From contig NZ_QPJM01000002.1 in assembly GCF_003337575.1 (NCBI RefSeq), forward strand, positions 1-64,000: a stretch of 64,000 bases of DNA, written 5' to 3'. This DNA comes from Phyllobacterium bourgognense. Its GTDB lineage: Bacteria > Pseudomonadota > Alphaproteobacteria > Rhizobiales > Rhizobiaceae. Positions 10,125-19,951 of this stretch are shown piece by piece. The notes under the pieces were generated by a model. That model did not search any database and was not told where the DNA came from. It saw only the letters and a list, made by a program, of their open reading frames with translations. The position numbers were made by a program, and so were the translations under genes. Position 1 is the first letter of the stretch, and each line of letters starts with the position of its first letter.

Positions 10125-10943
10125 TTATCGCACCTTGTTGCGCACCAGCCACTGTTTCCAGCCACTTTCATTGCCCGCGAAAACATTGATATCTGCATCG
10201 CCGCGTATGCCAGGGACTGCTCCGGTCCCGGTATATTGCCAGAACGTCCAGGGATGCGGTCCGTACTTCTCATCGGGGTGACCTGCCACCGACCGCAACC
10301 AGAATGGATAATTGGCAAGCAGCCTCAGATCGTTGTCGTCGAAGAAATCGACGGTCGTATAAATGATCGGTCGCTTGCCGTAGTGCCGCTCGAGAATATC
10401 CAGGAAGGTACGCATTTCGCTGCGGACGACAGCAGCATTTGGCCTGAGCTTGCAGGTTGGAGAAGCGGCGTTCCACTCCATGTCGAGAACCGGGGGCAAG
10501 GCGCCGGGATCGTTAGGAACATGCTCGATGAACCAGCGCGCCTGTTCCTTGGCGGTACGGCAGAAATAGTAGAAGTGATAGGCACCGCGAGGGATACCTG
10601 CTGCGCGTGCCGCCGCCCAATTCTGGCCAAATCGCTCGTCGAACCTGTCGGCGCCCTCGGTCGCCTTGATGAAGACAAAGGAAATACGGCTGGTGCGAAC
10701 CGTCTGCCAATCAATTGTGGACTGATATTTCGAGACGTCCGTTCCATGAATGGGATAGCGCCACGGCGTCTTGCCGTTCCATTCGTGAGGATCGCGATCA
10801 CCGAAACGCGGCGCGCTCACATTGCCTTTCGGGGCGGCAATCTGTTGGACGGCCGAAGTTTGCTTTGGTGCGGAGAAGTCGTAGTCAACCGTCGTGCAGC
10901 CGGCAAGCAAGAGGGTCAATATACTGGCTGCAAGTCGTTTCAT
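10125..10943 (-). CDS. GH25 family lysozyme, lipoprotein
   Basis: Protein of 272 residues with a lipoprotein signal ending in LAGC (Cys16), so it should be anchored in a membrane. The rest is a glycoside hydrolase family 25 muramidase: HGTDVSKYQ near residue 67, FVFIKATEG near 90, AYHFYYF near 120 and the acidic pair PPVLDMEW near 149. A late FWQYTGTG motif is also family-typical. GH25 enzymes cleave the MurNAc-GlcNAc bond. It precedes the MltB-like gene on the same strand by about 120 bases, so the two wall hydrolases may be co-expressed. Confidence 0.88.
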   Translation of the reverse strand: MKRLAASILTLLLAGCTTVDYDFSAPKQTSAVQQIAAPKGNVSAPRFGDRDPHEWNGKTPWRYPIHGTDVSKYQSTIDWQTVRTSRISFVFIKATEGADRFDERFGQNWAAARAAGIPRGAYHFYYFCRTAKEQARWFIEHVPNDPGALPPVLDMEWNAASPTCKLRPNAAVVRSEMRTFLDILERHYGKRPIIYTTVDFFDDNDLRLLANYPFWLRSVAGHPDEKYGPHPWTFWQYTGTGAVPGIRGDADINVFAGNESGWKQWLVRNKVR

Positions 10944-11162
10944 AGGGGAATTCCGTATCGAATCGTGGATCGTGCATCTTACACATCCCTACTGATGCTT
11001 CATTATGCTTAACAGATCATGAGCGCGTGCGCTTCTCAACATTCCAGGTGGCGAATGCGGTATTTTGCTAGCTGCGCGAATTCATGAGGCATGATACTCG
11101 TTACAACTCATGATTGGAGCCTAGTGGCGGTACTGGCATTTGAATGAGTCGGGGGACGAAAC

Positions 11163-12185
11163 GTGATCAGAAGACTTGGCTTGCTGGTTTTGCTTGTCGG
11201 CTTCGTCGCGTTCGCAAATGCTTTTTTGAGTTCCTGGGTAACGATCGATCGCAATGATCTTGGCGTTTCCGTAGGCCAGACCGGAAGTTGTATCCGCCCT
11301 TCAATTCCAAGTTTCTGGCGCAACTACCGTGGCTATCCCGATTACGACAATGAACTGATCTCCGATTATTTCGGCATTTATGCTGCCTATGCGTCGAATG
11401 TCTATCAACCGATCCCGCGTGAGCGCTTCAAACTGCAGCCGGACTATTTCGGCTGGGCTCGGCAAGGCGAACCGATTGTAACGCCGGGTGGCTTCTACGC
11501 CGAAGTGTATTATCGCCGCGCTGCTGATCGACTGTCTGTGATGATGGTGTTCCGGGGCAAAGATGGTTCGACAAGTCTCAACGATCTCGTCAGTGAAAAC
11601 ACTTATTTTACCCAGATGATCAATCCCTGGGACCAATATCGCACCGCGCGCAAGGAGTTCGCCAAAGTTCGCAGGGAAGCCCAACGGAACGCGGCCGGCC
11701 TTCCGGTTGAATACATAATGGTAGGACATGGGCTCGGGGGCGGACTCGCGCGCCACATGGCAGCTGCATTTCCATGTACCGCTGCTATCGTCTTCAATTC
11801 GACCTTCATATCCAACAACCGCCGTCTGGCGGAGCCGTATGATGGCCAGGTCGTTGATCTTTTTGCCGATAATTCTCTTCCGTCAAGATTGGCAATCCTG
11901 TCCAACCCGCGCGCATTCTTCCGAATTTCACGTGTCCACCAGTGGTATCGCGTGCGAAATGCCGGAAACTTCGACGGGCCGCAGGGCATGCAAAGGGCCG
12001 CTGTTGCCATGGCCCGAATCCCGGTCATGTGCCTGCTTCGTGCCGATTGCGAATTGAACAAGACCACGAGCGGCGATGCGCAGGAGTCAAACCCGCAAAC
12101 CAACCGGACGGCTGCGGACATGTCGATGCTCTATTGCCTCGCAGGTCCGAACTCAGAAGGCTCGAAGAGCGATCTGTGCAAGTAG
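11163..12185 (+). CDS. Lipase-like alpha/beta hydrolase fold protein, nucleophile replaced by Gly
   Basis: Protein of 340 residues with an N-terminal hydrophobic segment (RRLGLLVLLVGFVAFANAFLSSW) that is either a signal peptide or an anchor. The middle part looks like the class 3 lipase fold: VMMVFRGKDGSTSLNDLVSE near residue 125 is the strand/oxyanion region, and VEYIMVGHGLGGGLARHMAA near 180 is the nucleophile elbow. The elbow reads G-H-G-L-G where lipases have G-H-S-L-G, so the catalytic Ser is missing. It may be a non-catalytic member. GTG start with GGGGGA upstream. Confidence 0.6.
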   Translation: MIRRLGLLVLLVGFVAFANAFLSSWVTIDRNDLGVSVGQTGSCIRPSIPSFWRNYRGYPDYDNELISDYFGIYAAYASNVYQPIPRERFKLQPDYFGWARQGEPIVTPGGFYAEVYYRRAADRLSVMMVFRGKDGSTSLNDLVSENTYFTQMINPWDQYRTARKEFAKVRREAQRNAAGLPVEYIMVGHGLGGGLARHMAAAFPCTAAIVFNSTFISNNRRLAEPYDGQVVDLFADNSLPSRLAILSNPRAFFRISRVHQWYRVRNAGNFDGPQGMQRAAVAMARIPVMCLLRADCELNKTTSGDAQESNPQTNRTAADMSMLYCLAGPNSEGSKSDLCK

Positions 12186-12206
12186 AGCCTCGTGCGAGCT
12201 CTAGGT

Positions 12207-12863
12207 CTATTTCTTGCGCCGAATGACTGAAATCCAGGCAAAGCCGCGATAGAGCCGCCGCGCTTCGTTTGTGCATCCGGTCTTCGCAGCGACCATACCA
12301 GCTACATCGAAGAGATTGTTGCGCGGTGTGACGTGATACCATTCCAGCCATTTATACAGGACAGTCCTGGTGAAACCGGGCAGGTCCTTCAGGTCGCCAA
12401 AATCCACGATATGCAAGGCACCGCCAGGTGTCAGATGGCTCACAGCCTCGCGGATCACCTCTTGCCATTGCGGAATCATCGAAACCGCATAGGAAATGAA
12501 GATCCGGTCGAACTGACGCCTTCCGAAAAGCGCTTCCGGATCGAAATCCGCAGCATCGGCGTAAGCGAGGTGCGCGCGTTCGTCCAGTCCCGCTGCGTCT
12601 ATTTTTTTGGTCGCGGTAGCGAGCATTTCATTGGAAATATCAATGCCGTAGAGCGAAGTGTTGGGATAGGCTTCGCCGGCCAGGACAAGATTCCGGCCCG
12701 TACCGCAACCAATTTCAAGGATGCTACCTTTCTCCGGGGGGGTGAGGCCAGCAATCATGGGGTCGCGTCCAAGAAGGTAATATTTGCGGGTCGCATCATA
12801 GAAATGACGCTGATGCCGGTAGACGCGATCCATCAGCGGACCATGTTCAATCTTGGCGAGCAT
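12207..12863 (-). CDS. btaB: Betaine-lipid N-methyltransferase BtaB
   Basis: SAM-dependent methyltransferase of 218 residues. BtaB adds three methyl groups to diacylglyceryl-homoserine to finish the betaine lipid DGTS. The SAM loop LEIGCGTGRNLVL is near residue 50 and the acidic DIS near 75; ISYAVSMIPQW near 125 and GGALHIVDFGD near 150 are typical of BtaB. It overlaps btaA by 17 bases, which fixes both the function and the operon. I used the ATG at 12863 rather than the TTG just before it. Confidence 0.92.
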   Translation of the reverse strand: MLAKIEHGPLMDRVYRHQRHFYDATRKYYLLGRDPMIAGLTPPEKGSILEIGCGTGRNLVLAGEAYPNTSLYGIDISNEMLATATKKIDAAGLDERAHLAYADAADFDPEALFGRRQFDRIFISYAVSMIPQWQEVIREAVSHLTPGGALHIVDFGDLKDLPGFTRTVLYKWLEWYHVTPRNNLFDVAGMVAAKTGCTNEARRLYRGFAWISVIRRKK

Positions 12864-14121
12864 CAAACTGATCCTTCAGCGTGTACAGATGGAAACCGCC
12901 GTAGATCGACGAGCGATCACGGGCGTGAAGGGCAAGTGACTGTTCATCCCGATAAGACCAGCGTTCGAGCAGGGCGTCATCGATACGGCCCGGCAGAATG
13001 GTAGGCTCGGCGGCGGTCCGGAATATGACGCGAGCGCCTGGTGCGGCGGTTCGGGTGATTTCGCTCCAAAGTTCGTTAAGTTGGGTGTCGTTCATCCAAT
13101 CCTGCGCATCGAGGAGGATGAAGCGGTCGACGGATGCGACGGCCTTTGCTGCGAGAAACTCTGTCAGGGAGGCATTCACGACGCTCATCCGACCTGCGCG
13201 GTCTCGCACTGTGGCAAAGTTGTTGCGAGAGAGATACGGAGGCAGCGGGCCCGTTTCAGCGTTGTCGCTATAGCCGCGACCGAACGCCTGCCAGGCAAAA
13301 TAATTTTCCGAAAGGGGGAAGCCACAAGCGAGCTTTTCAAGACGACCGCGCAAGACCTGCGCCATATTGCCGTTTCCGGCCGTTGCAAGAGCATCGTATT
13401 GCTGTGGTGGAATGCCGAGGCCAAATAGAGAAGATTTTCGCTTTGTCGCCCAGCGGATTATGCGCTTGTCAAAGAGCGGGGCGAGGGCGCTGTCGAAATA
13501 GGCGCGCTGCTCCTCCATGGTCGAGGATTTCAGAATATCACGCGGATCGATGCCGTAAAGTTTTGCCACGCGATGGCCCATGCCGATGAACAGACCGAGC
13601 AAGCCATGGCGATAGAGATCGCGTGAGAAGATCGTGATACGCCGGCGCCCGGACAACATGCGTTTTTCCCAATAGGCGCGGCTTGTGGAGTCCAGATGGT
13701 GGCGAATAAAGCGTTCATAGGCAGCAAGGTTGACCTTGTCATCGGCTGCGCCGTAGAAGCGATAGAACGCATCGTAGTTGGGCAGGTTTGCCACTGCAGC
13801 AAGCTTCAGGCGGTTAAAAGCGACGTGGGCAGTATTCAAATCTACAGCCTCGACGCTCGCAGGGTCAGCCGTCAGGTAGGACATGGCATTGCAACCGCCC
13901 GATGCGATTGTGACGATGCGATGTCCAGGGCGGATCTGCAGCGCCTCCATGTCGACTTCGGGGTCTTCCCAGATTTGGGGATAGACCAATCCCTTGAAGA
14001 CATGAGCGAAAAGCCGCTCTGACATCCCCGCTTGCGATAGAAACCTGTTCTGACGGACCGCCTTGTTCAGCTTCGCGCTGCGTGGGAGAGTGGCATTGGT
14101 GGATTGTCGAGCAAACGGCAT
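12847..14121 (-). CDS. btaA: S-adenosylmethionine:diacylglycerol 3-amino-3-carboxypropyltransferase BtaA
   Basis: DUF3419-family protein of 424 residues. BtaA transfers the aminocarboxypropyl group of SAM to diacylglycerol, the first step of betaine-lipid (DGTS) synthesis. The N-terminal VYPQIWEDPEVDMEAL near residue 50 and the SAM site RIVTIASGGCNAMSYL near 70 followed by VDLN are visible, as is FRTAAE in the C-terminal part. In Sinorhizobium and Rhodobacter this pathway replaces phospholipids during phosphate starvation under PhoB. I could not find a convincing Pho box in the 197 bases upstream. GGGG lies about 10 bases before the ATG. Confidence 0.94.
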   Translation of the reverse strand: MPFARQSTNATLPRSAKLNKAVRQNRFLSQAGMSERLFAHVFKGLVYPQIWEDPEVDMEALQIRPGHRIVTIASGGCNAMSYLTADPASVEAVDLNTAHVAFNRLKLAAVANLPNYDAFYRFYGAADDKVNLAAYERFIRHHLDSTSRAYWEKRMLSGRRRITIFSRDLYRHGLLGLFIGMGHRVAKLYGIDPRDILKSSTMEEQRAYFDSALAPLFDKRIIRWATKRKSSLFGLGIPPQQYDALATAGNGNMAQVLRGRLEKLACGFPLSENYFAWQAFGRGYSDNAETGPLPPYLSRNNFATVRDRAGRMSVVNASLTEFLAAKAVASVDRFILLDAQDWMNDTQLNELWSEITRTAAPGARVIFRTAAEPTILPGRIDDALLERWSYRDEQSLALHARDRSSIYGGFHLYTLKDQFDARQD

Positions 14122-14318
14122 CTAATCGAATCCCCTTTGTTGGAAATTCCTGCTCGCCTAACATTTCGATGTAACAGAAGGGTGACGGTGCCGGTGCAAC
14201 GAGTTATCAAATTGATTCAACTTGTAGTGGCAGCCCGTTGGGATTGCTTGTTCGCGCTATATGACATGATGCCGGGTGGGGCAGGAAAAATCTTTCCGGA
14301 AATGAATGTCCGCGGCCA

Positions 14319-14831
14319 TTATCGCAGGTCCAACCGCAATAGTTCATCGTCATAGGATTGATCGTTGACGCGCAGGGCATCTTTTTCAAAGCCGAACACG
14401 GTGAAGCCGAGCCCCAGGTAAAGCGCGCGTGCCGAAACGTTGGTGGCCATAACCGTAGCGTGCAGCGTATCCACATGACCCCGAGCATATTCGATGACTG
14501 CCTCCGTCAATCGCTTTCCGAGGTTATGTCCGCGCCATTCCTTGTCGACGAAGACGCCCCACAGCAACCCCTTGTGTCTTTGTTTACTTTTGGTGTTCAT
14601 GGCGAACCCGGCAACGCCGACAAGGATATCATCGGCGAATGCACCAAAGGCGGCATTGGGCCGGTCATCGAGGCGCCGGCGGACCTCCTCGATGCCGAGT
14701 TCGCGTTCCTCTTCGTAGCTCGAACCGAAAGCCTCTGGCGCACTGCGCAACCCATGCAGGCGCAGCGCGTGAAAGGCTTCGGCATCGCTACCGTCCAAGA
14801 TCCTTATGATGGGAACGGCGGCGCGCACCAT
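14319..14831 (-). CDS. GNAT-family N-acetyltransferase
   Basis: Protein of 170 residues with a GNAT fold. Motif A is GVFVDKEWRGHNLGKRLTEA near residue 91 (the Q/R-x-x-G-x-G/A acetyl-CoA loop), followed by a C-terminal ARALYLGLGFTVFGF segment typical of the family. Substrate is unknown. It starts 2 bases after the stop of the 5-oxoprolinase gene, so the two are almost certainly co-transcribed. This makes an amino-acid-derived substrate plausible but unproven. Confidence 0.85.
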   Translation of the reverse strand: MVRAAVPIIRILDGSDAEAFHALRLHGLRSAPEAFGSSYEEERELGIEEVRRRLDDRPNAAFGAFADDILVGVAGFAMNTKSKQRHKGLLWGVFVDKEWRGHNLGKRLTEAVIEYARGHVDTLHATVMATNVSARALYLGLGFTVFGFEKDALRVNDQSYDDELLRLDLR

Positions 14832-14833
14832 TG

Positions 14834-17800
14834 TCAGGCTCCGATCTTGCCGTAACCGCCGGGCGTTGGCGTTGTGACAATGACGGCTTCACCTGCCTCG
14901 AGCACAGTCTGGTCGCACGCCTTCAATGTTTCAATAGTTCCATCGTTGCGGCGCACTTCGGTTTTGCCAACCTCGCCGTCGCCCCCGCCATCGAGGCCCT
15001 CTGGGGGACGATTGCGATGTGATGAAAGGATCGAGCAATCCATCTGCCTTAGAAACCGGATGGTGCGTTTGGTACCGCCACCGCCCGGGAACTTCCCGAT
15101 GCCTCCGGAATTTGCCCGGATGTGAAAGTCCTCAAGCAGGACGGGAAATCGCATTTCGAGTATCTCCGGATCAGTGAGGCGCGAATTCGTCATATGGGTG
15201 TGAACGCCGGAGGTTCCGGCAAAGCCGGCCCCACTATTGAAATGGCCGGCGGGAGACCCTGAACAGATTGTCTCGTAGTACTGGTACTCATCATTGCCAA
15301 AGGTCAGATTGTTCATCGTTCCTTGCGAATTCGCCATGGCACCAAGCGCTCCGAAAAGCGCATTGGTAACATGCTGCGACGTCTCGACATTACCGGCCAC
15401 GACAGCTGCTGGATAGGCAGGCTTGAGCATCGAACCATCGGGAGTGATGATGTCGATCGGACGCAGACATCCTGCGTTCATCGGGATCGCGCCCTCAACC
15501 ATGACGCGGAAGACATAAAGAACTGCCGCGCGCGCCACCGGTTCTGGCGCGTTGAAGTTGTTCTTCATCACTGGCGACGTGCCGGTGAAGTCGACGGTCG
15601 CCCGGCGCTCGCGCTTGTCGACAGTGATCTTGACCTTGATCGTCTGACCCGTATCGGTCTCATAGGAACATTCGGAATGCTCAGGCAATCGGTCGAGAAC
15701 GCCGCGGACACTTTCGGCTGCGTTGTCCTGCACATGACCCATATATGCTTCGACCACATCGAGACCGAACTGAGCGATCATCTTCCTGAGTTCATTTACG
15801 CCCTTTTCATTGGCGGCGATCTGGGCTTTCAGATCGGCAATATTCTGGTGAACATTGCGCACAGGCCATGGATGGTTGGTCAAAAGCTCGGTCAGTTCCT
15901 TTTCGCGGAAGCGGCCCCGTTCAACGAGACGGAAATTGTCGATCAAGACTCCTTCTTCGTCCACGGTCGTCGCCAGCGGCGTCATTGAACCCGGCGCCGA
16001 TCCACCGATATCCGCATGATGACCACGCGACGCCGAATAGAAGAGGATGTTCTTGCCGGCGTCATCGAAAACCGGAGTAACTACCGTGATATCGGGAAGA
16101 TGCGTACCGCCATTATAGGGTGCGTTGAGCGCGAAAACATCGCCCGGATGGATATCGCCTTCATTTAACTTGATGATCGTTTCGACAGAACGATCCATGG
16201 ATCCCAAATGCACCGGCATATGCGGGGCATTGGCCACCAGCGCGCCGTGGCGATCAAAAACCGCGCAGGAGAAATCCAGCCGCTCCTTGATGTTGACCGA
16301 ATAAGCGGTGTTTTGCAGCGTCACGCCCATCTGCTCGGCGATCGACATGAAGAGATTATTGAACACCTCCAGCATGATCGGATCAGCTTGTGTGCCAAGC
16401 GCTGCAGCGCGTGTCTTCTTTTCGATCCGCCGCATCAAAACATGATTGAGCGCGGTGATTTCCGCCTGCCAGCCGGGTTCCACGACAATCGTTTGATGTG
16501 TCTCGATGATCAACGCCGGGCCACTGACCTTGTGCCCAGGCCTGAGATTGGCGCGCGGGAAGGTGACAGCGTCGTGGAAGGCTCCTCCGGTGTAGACGGT
16601 GCAGGTCTCACCGGCCTCGGGCTCCGAATTGTCCTGGAGTTGTTCGGTTTCAATCTGCTTGTGCCCGCGGCTATCGGACCCCTCGACGCCGACTGCTTCC
16701 ACGACGATACCCTTGTTGTCGTAGATGAAGCCAAATTGCGCCTTGTGTGCAGCTTCAAAGGCAAAACGCGCTTCATCGATCGAGAAATTACTGAAATCGA
16801 CCGGGATCGTCGTATCGGTGCCGTCATAGCGCAGATGCAGAATCGGGCGTGAAATAATGTGTTCAGGTGGTACGCGCTGTTCGGTGATTTCCGCGATGAC
16901 AGTTCCGGAGAGACGGTCGGATAGCTGGCGTATGTCGCTCAATGTGTTTGGCGACAAGGCTTTCACCAACGCCTGCTGGCGGGAGGCGAATATGGACGAC
17001 AAGCCGATACCATAGGCGGAAAGCAGGCCGGAAAAGGGATGGATCAATACGGCTTCCATGCCAAGTGCATCGGCAACGAGGCAGGCATGTTGGCCGCCTG
17101 CGCCACCGAAACAATTCAGCAGATACCGGGTGACGTCGTAGCCGCGCTGCACGGAAATCTTTTTCACCGCATTGGCCATGTTTTCGACCGCGATGGTGAT
17201 AAAACCTTCGGCAACCTCTTCCGGTGTTTTGCCTTCACCAATTTCTGCGGCGAGAGCAGTGAATTTTTGGACCACCACCTCGTGGTCGAGCCGCTCATTC
17301 TGCCCCGGACCGAAAATCGCCGGGAAATACTCAGGCTGCAACTTGCCGAGCATGACATTGGCATCGGTCACGGCGAGCGGGCCACCGCGACGGTAGCAGG
17401 CCGGCCCAGGATTGGCGCCAGCGGAATCGGGGCCCGCCTGAAACCGGCCAGCGCTATAGTGCAGGATCGATCCGCCGCCCGCCGCCACCGTATGAATGCG
17501 CATCATCGGCGCGCGTATGCGCACGCCCGCCACTTCGGTGTCGAAGGCACGTTCGTAATCTCCTTCATAGTGCGCGACATCTGTCGAGGTGCCGCCCATG
17601 TCGAATCCGATCACCTTGTCGAAACCGGCGAGCTTTGCGGTTTCAACCATGCCGACGACTCCGCCTGCCGGTCCGGAGAGGATCGCATCCTTGCCTTGAA
17701 ATAAATCTGCCGCGGTCAAACCGCCAGAGGACATCATGAAAGAAAGCCGGGGGCCGTCATCAGACTTGCCCTCTATGCCAAGCTCGCGCGCAACGTGCTC

Positions 17801-18469
17801 GACGTAGCGGCGCAGGATAGGCGAGAGATAGGCATCGACAACCGTTGTGTCGCCGCGACCAACGAGCTTGGCCAGCGGCGAGACCTCATGGCTGACGGAG
17901 ACTTGGCCGAAGCCCATTTCGCGCGCAATTTTGGCCGTTGTTTGCTCATGCGCCGGATAGTTCCAGGCATGCATAAAGACAATCGCGACGGCATCGATGC
18001 CCGCCTGCCTGATATCGGTCAATGCGACGCGGATTTGATCGGCGTCGGGAAGGATTTCCACTGTTCCGTCGGTACGGACACGCTCGTCTATTTCGATCAC
18101 GCGCTCATAGAGCTGTTCAGGGAGAATGATTTCCTTGGCAAAGATGTCCGGTCTCGCCTGATAGGCGATCTTCAATGCGTCACGAAACCCTTTGGTAATC
18201 ACGAGGGCCGTCCTGTCACCCTTTCGCTCGAGGAGCGCGTTGGTAGCGACGGTCGTGCCCATCTTGACCTCTCCGATTCGCTGAGAAGGGATTGGGTCGT
18301 CCTTTTTGACACCAAGCAAATCGCGAATGCCTTGAATTGCTGCGTCTTTATACGCTTCAGGGTTTTCCGAAAGTAACTTGTGGGCTCGTATACCACCTTC
18401 AGGATCACGTGCGATGACGTCCGTGAACGTACCGCCACGATCGATCCAGAAATCCCATTTGTCGCTCAT
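14834..18469 (-). CDS. oplAH: ATP-dependent 5-oxoprolinase (HyuA-HyuB fusion)
   Basis: Large enzyme of 1211 residues that opens 5-oxo-L-proline to glutamate at the cost of ATP. The HyuA half (about 1-690) starts with [14 protein letters not shown] at residue 7 and has a second phosphate-binding [15 protein letters not shown] near 290. The HyuB half (about 700-1211) contains [14 protein letters not shown]-like sequence near 755, [10 protein letters not shown] near 780 and [13 protein letters not shown] near 1150. Both halves in one chain and the length fit eukaryotic-type 5-oxoprolinase rather than separate hydantoinase subunits. It is first in an operon with the GNAT gene. Confidence 0.9.
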   Translation of the reverse strand: MSDKWDFWIDRGGTFTDVIARDPEGGIRAHKLLSENPEAYKDAAIQGIRDLLGVKKDDPIPSQRIGEVKMGTTVATNALLERKGDRTALVITKGFRDALKIAYQARPDIFAKEIILPEQLYERVIEIDERVRTDGTVEILPDADQIRVALTDIRQAGIDAVAIVFMHAWNYPAHEQTTAKIAREMGFGQVSVSHEVSPLAKLVGRGDTTVVDAYLSPILRRYVEHVARELGIEGKSDDGPRLSFMMSSGGLTAADLFQGKDAILSGPAGGVVGMVETAKLAGFDKVIGFDMGGTSTDVAHYEGDYERAFDTEVAGVRIRAPMMRIHTVAAGGGSILHYSAGRFQAGPDSAGANPGPACYRRGGPLAVTDANVMLGKLQPEYFPAIFGPGQNERLDHEVVVQKFTALAAEIGEGKTPEEVAEGFITIAVENMANAVKKISVQRGYDVTRYLLNCFGGAGGQHACLVADALGMEAVLIHPFSGLLSAYGIGLSSIFASRQQALVKALSPNTLSDIRQLSDRLSGTVIAEITEQRVPPEHIISRPILHLRYDGTDTTIPVDFSNFSIDEARFAFEAAHKAQFGFIYDNKGIVVEAVGVEGSDSRGHKQIETEQLQDNSEPEAGETCTVYTGGAFHDAVTFPRANLRPGHKVSGPALIIETHQTIVVEPGWQAEITALNHVLMRRIEKKTRAAALGTQADPIMLEVFNNLFMSIAEQMGVTLQNTAYSVNIKERLDFSCAVFDRHGALVANAPHMPVHLGSMDRSVETIIKLNEGDIHPGDVFALNAPYNGGTHLPDITVVTPVFDDAGKNILFYSASRGHHADIGGSAPGSMTPLATTVDEEGVLIDNFRLVERGRFREKELTELLTNHPWPVRNVHQNIADLKAQIAANEKGVNELRKMIAQFGLDVVEAYMGHVQDNAAESVRGVLDRLPEHSECSYETDTGQTIKVKITVDKRERRATVDFTGTSPVMKNNFNAPEPVARAAVLYVFRVMVEGAIPMNAGCLRPIDIITPDGSMLKPAYPAAVVAGNVETSQHVTNALFGALGAMANSQGTMNNLTFGNDEYQYYETICSGSPAGHFNSGAGFAGTSGVHTHMTNSRLTDPEILEMRFPVLLEDFHIRANSGGIGKFPGGGGTKRTIRFLRQMDCSILSSHRNRPPEGLDGGGDGEVGKTEVRRNDGTIETLKACDQTVLEAGEAVIVTTPTPGGYGKIGA

Positions 18470-18604
18470 AATATTCGTCCGATCTCAAAATTGGTGATTT
18501 GCAAAATTTCGGCGAGCTTGCGCGCCGCCTGCCACAATAAACAGGCCCGGTTAGCAAGCGCAATCGGCTGCAGCATCTGGATTAAATTTTCTGCGTATGT
18601 ATGG

Positions 18605-18613
18605 TTATCCACA
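18605..18613 (+). promoter_or_regulatory. Perfect DnaA box TTATCCACA
   Basis: The consensus 9-mer TTATCCACA lies in the 240-base gap between divergent oplAH and the lipoprotein gene. It is isolated: no second box or AT-rich unwinding element was seen, so this is not an origin. It might be a DnaA regulatory site or chance. An inverted repeat CCTTAT-N5-ATAAGG follows at 18653-18669, near the promoter region of the lipoprotein gene. Confidence 0.4.
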
Positions 18614-18709
18614 CAGGAATTAACCGAAAGCAAAAACAAAAATCGAACTTTGCCTTATTTTCGATAAGGTGGGATCGAGGGGCCATCTAGTAATTTCGGA
18701 GAGGAAACT

Positions 18710-19081
18710 ATGAAGAACAAATTTGTTGTTTCGCTGGCAGCGGCTTCGCTTCTGGCGCTGGCCGGTTGCGGTGAGAGCGAGCAGAAATCTGAACAGCCGC
18801 CGGCAAAAGCCGAACAGCCCGCACCAGCACCAGCACCAACACCCGCCCCAGCGCCCGCGGCTGCGGAAGCGCCGGCGGCGCCAATGAACGCGGAAGAGAC
18901 CTTGAAGAAGATCAAGGATCAGGCAGCGACAATGACGGCTGAGCAAAAGCAGGCTGCAGTCGCGACTGCCCGCAAGGCGGCTGAGGATGCCGCGACGGCA
19001 GCCGGTCAGACCGCGGATCAGGTGAAGGCTGCTGCGGACTCTGCAGAAAAGGCCATCAAGGACGCGCTCGGCGTTCAGTGA
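18710..19081 (+). CDS. Small Ala/Pro-rich lipoprotein of unknown function
   Basis: Protein of 123 residues. The signal peptide ends in the lipobox LAGC (Cys20), so the mature protein should be lipidated. A low-complexity Pro/Ala linker (about residues 28-60, mostly AP repeats) follows. The C-terminal half is a Lys/Ala-rich helix with regular spacing (MNAEETLKKIKDQAATM onward) that could form a coiled coil. The architecture suggests a periplasmic spacer or wall-associated protein. No known family was recognised. AGAGG precedes the ATG, and a strong hairpin follows. Confidence 0.75.
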   Translation: MKNKFVVSLAAASLLALAGCGESEQKSEQPPAKAEQPAPAPAPTPAPAPAAAEAPAAPMNAEETLKKIKDQAATMTAEQKQAAVATARKAAEDAATAAGQTADQVKAAADSAEKAIKDALGVQ

Positions 19082-19101
19082 GAGACTATTCCATGAAACG
19101 G

Positions 19102-19128
19102 AGCGGCCAGCCATGCGCTGGCCGCTTT
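19102..19128 (+). terminator. Hairpin terminator after the lipoprotein gene
   Basis: AGCGGCCAGC (19102-19111) pairs perfectly with GCTGGCCGCT (19117-19126) around a 5-base loop. Only three T follow, so termination may be partial. Confidence 0.6.
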
Positions 19129-19231
19129 GCCAAAGGCATGCAAATACGTGCGTCAACCGGTCCCGGCAAAACGTGGTTTTCGACACTCGATCGCTCTCGC
19201 AATTGCGAAAGAATTTGAATAAAACGAATAT

Positions 19232-19951
19232 ATGTCGATTTGGCGCCGTATCAGCGATTTTATTACCAGTACAGCGATCGATGCCTTTTCGAGCATCATC
19301 GAAGCTGTGCGCACTGCTTTCGAAGGCGATCCGGAAACGCGGCGGCGCGTGGCATTTTCCATCGCCATGATTGCACTATCGGCCAAGATGGCGAAGGCCG
19401 ATGGCGTCGTGACGCAGGTGGAGATCAACGCTTTCAACGACATTTTCCATGTGCCGCCACAATATCAAGATCAGGTCACACGCCTTTATAACCTCGCCAA
19501 GCAGGATGTGGCGGGCTACGAAGCTTACGCCGCGCAATTGGCGTCGCTGTGCGGTTCGGGCAAGCCCAACTGCAAGATGCTGGAAGACATCCTTGACGGG
19601 TTGTTCCACATCGCCAAGTCAGACGGCGCCCTGCACGACGAGGAACTGATTTTTCTCGGGACAGTTGCCGAGGTATTTGCGATCGATGAGGAAAAATTCG
19701 ATATCATATTGGCACGGCATGTCGGTCGCAGTCAGGCGGATCCATATCTCGTTCTTGGGCTTCCACGGGACGTCAATTTTGAAACCGCACGCAAGCAGTA
19801 TCGTGCCCTCGTTCGCGAAAACCATCCGGACATGCTGATGGCACGCGGAGTGCCGGAAGAGTTCATCGCCATTGCCAACCAGCGCATAGCCGCCATCAAT
19901 GCAGCTTGGGATAAAGTCGAAAAAGACCTTAGGGCATATGAGCACGTTTGA
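19232..19951 (+). CDS. TerB-like plus C-terminal DnaJ domain protein (DjlA-like)
   Basis: Protein of 239 residues. Residues about 40-165 look like a TerB-type helical domain (AFSIAMIALSAKMAKADGVVTQVEINAF, later HIAKSDGALHDEELIFL with its repeated acidic signature). Residues about 172-235 form a DnaJ domain with the obligatory HPD motif in ENHPDML near 204. The arrangement resembles the co-chaperone DjlA but without its N-terminal membrane helix. It would stimulate a DnaK-type ATPase. It overlaps the AmpD-like gene by 14 bases, so the two are translationally coupled. Confidence 0.85.
   Translation: MSIWRRISDFITSTAIDAFSSIIEAVRTAFEGDPETRRRVAFSIAMIALSAKMAKADGVVTQVEINAFNDIFHVPPQYQDQVTRLYNLAKQDVAGYEAYAAQLASLCGSGKPNCKMLEDILDGLFHIAKSDGALHDEELIFLGTVAEVFAIDEEKFDIILARHVGRSQADPYLVLGLPRDVNFETARKQYRALVRENHPDMLMARGVPEEFIAIANQRIAAINAAWDKVEKDLRAYEHV

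Noticed and set aside
14122-14318. Possible Pho box before btaA (TGTTA repeats)
   Set aside because: The spacing is 13 bases instead of 11 and the match to the Pho consensus is poor.
17795-18376. 193-codon frame antisense to oplAH
   Set aside because: Shadow of the 5-oxoprolinase gene; no independent signals.
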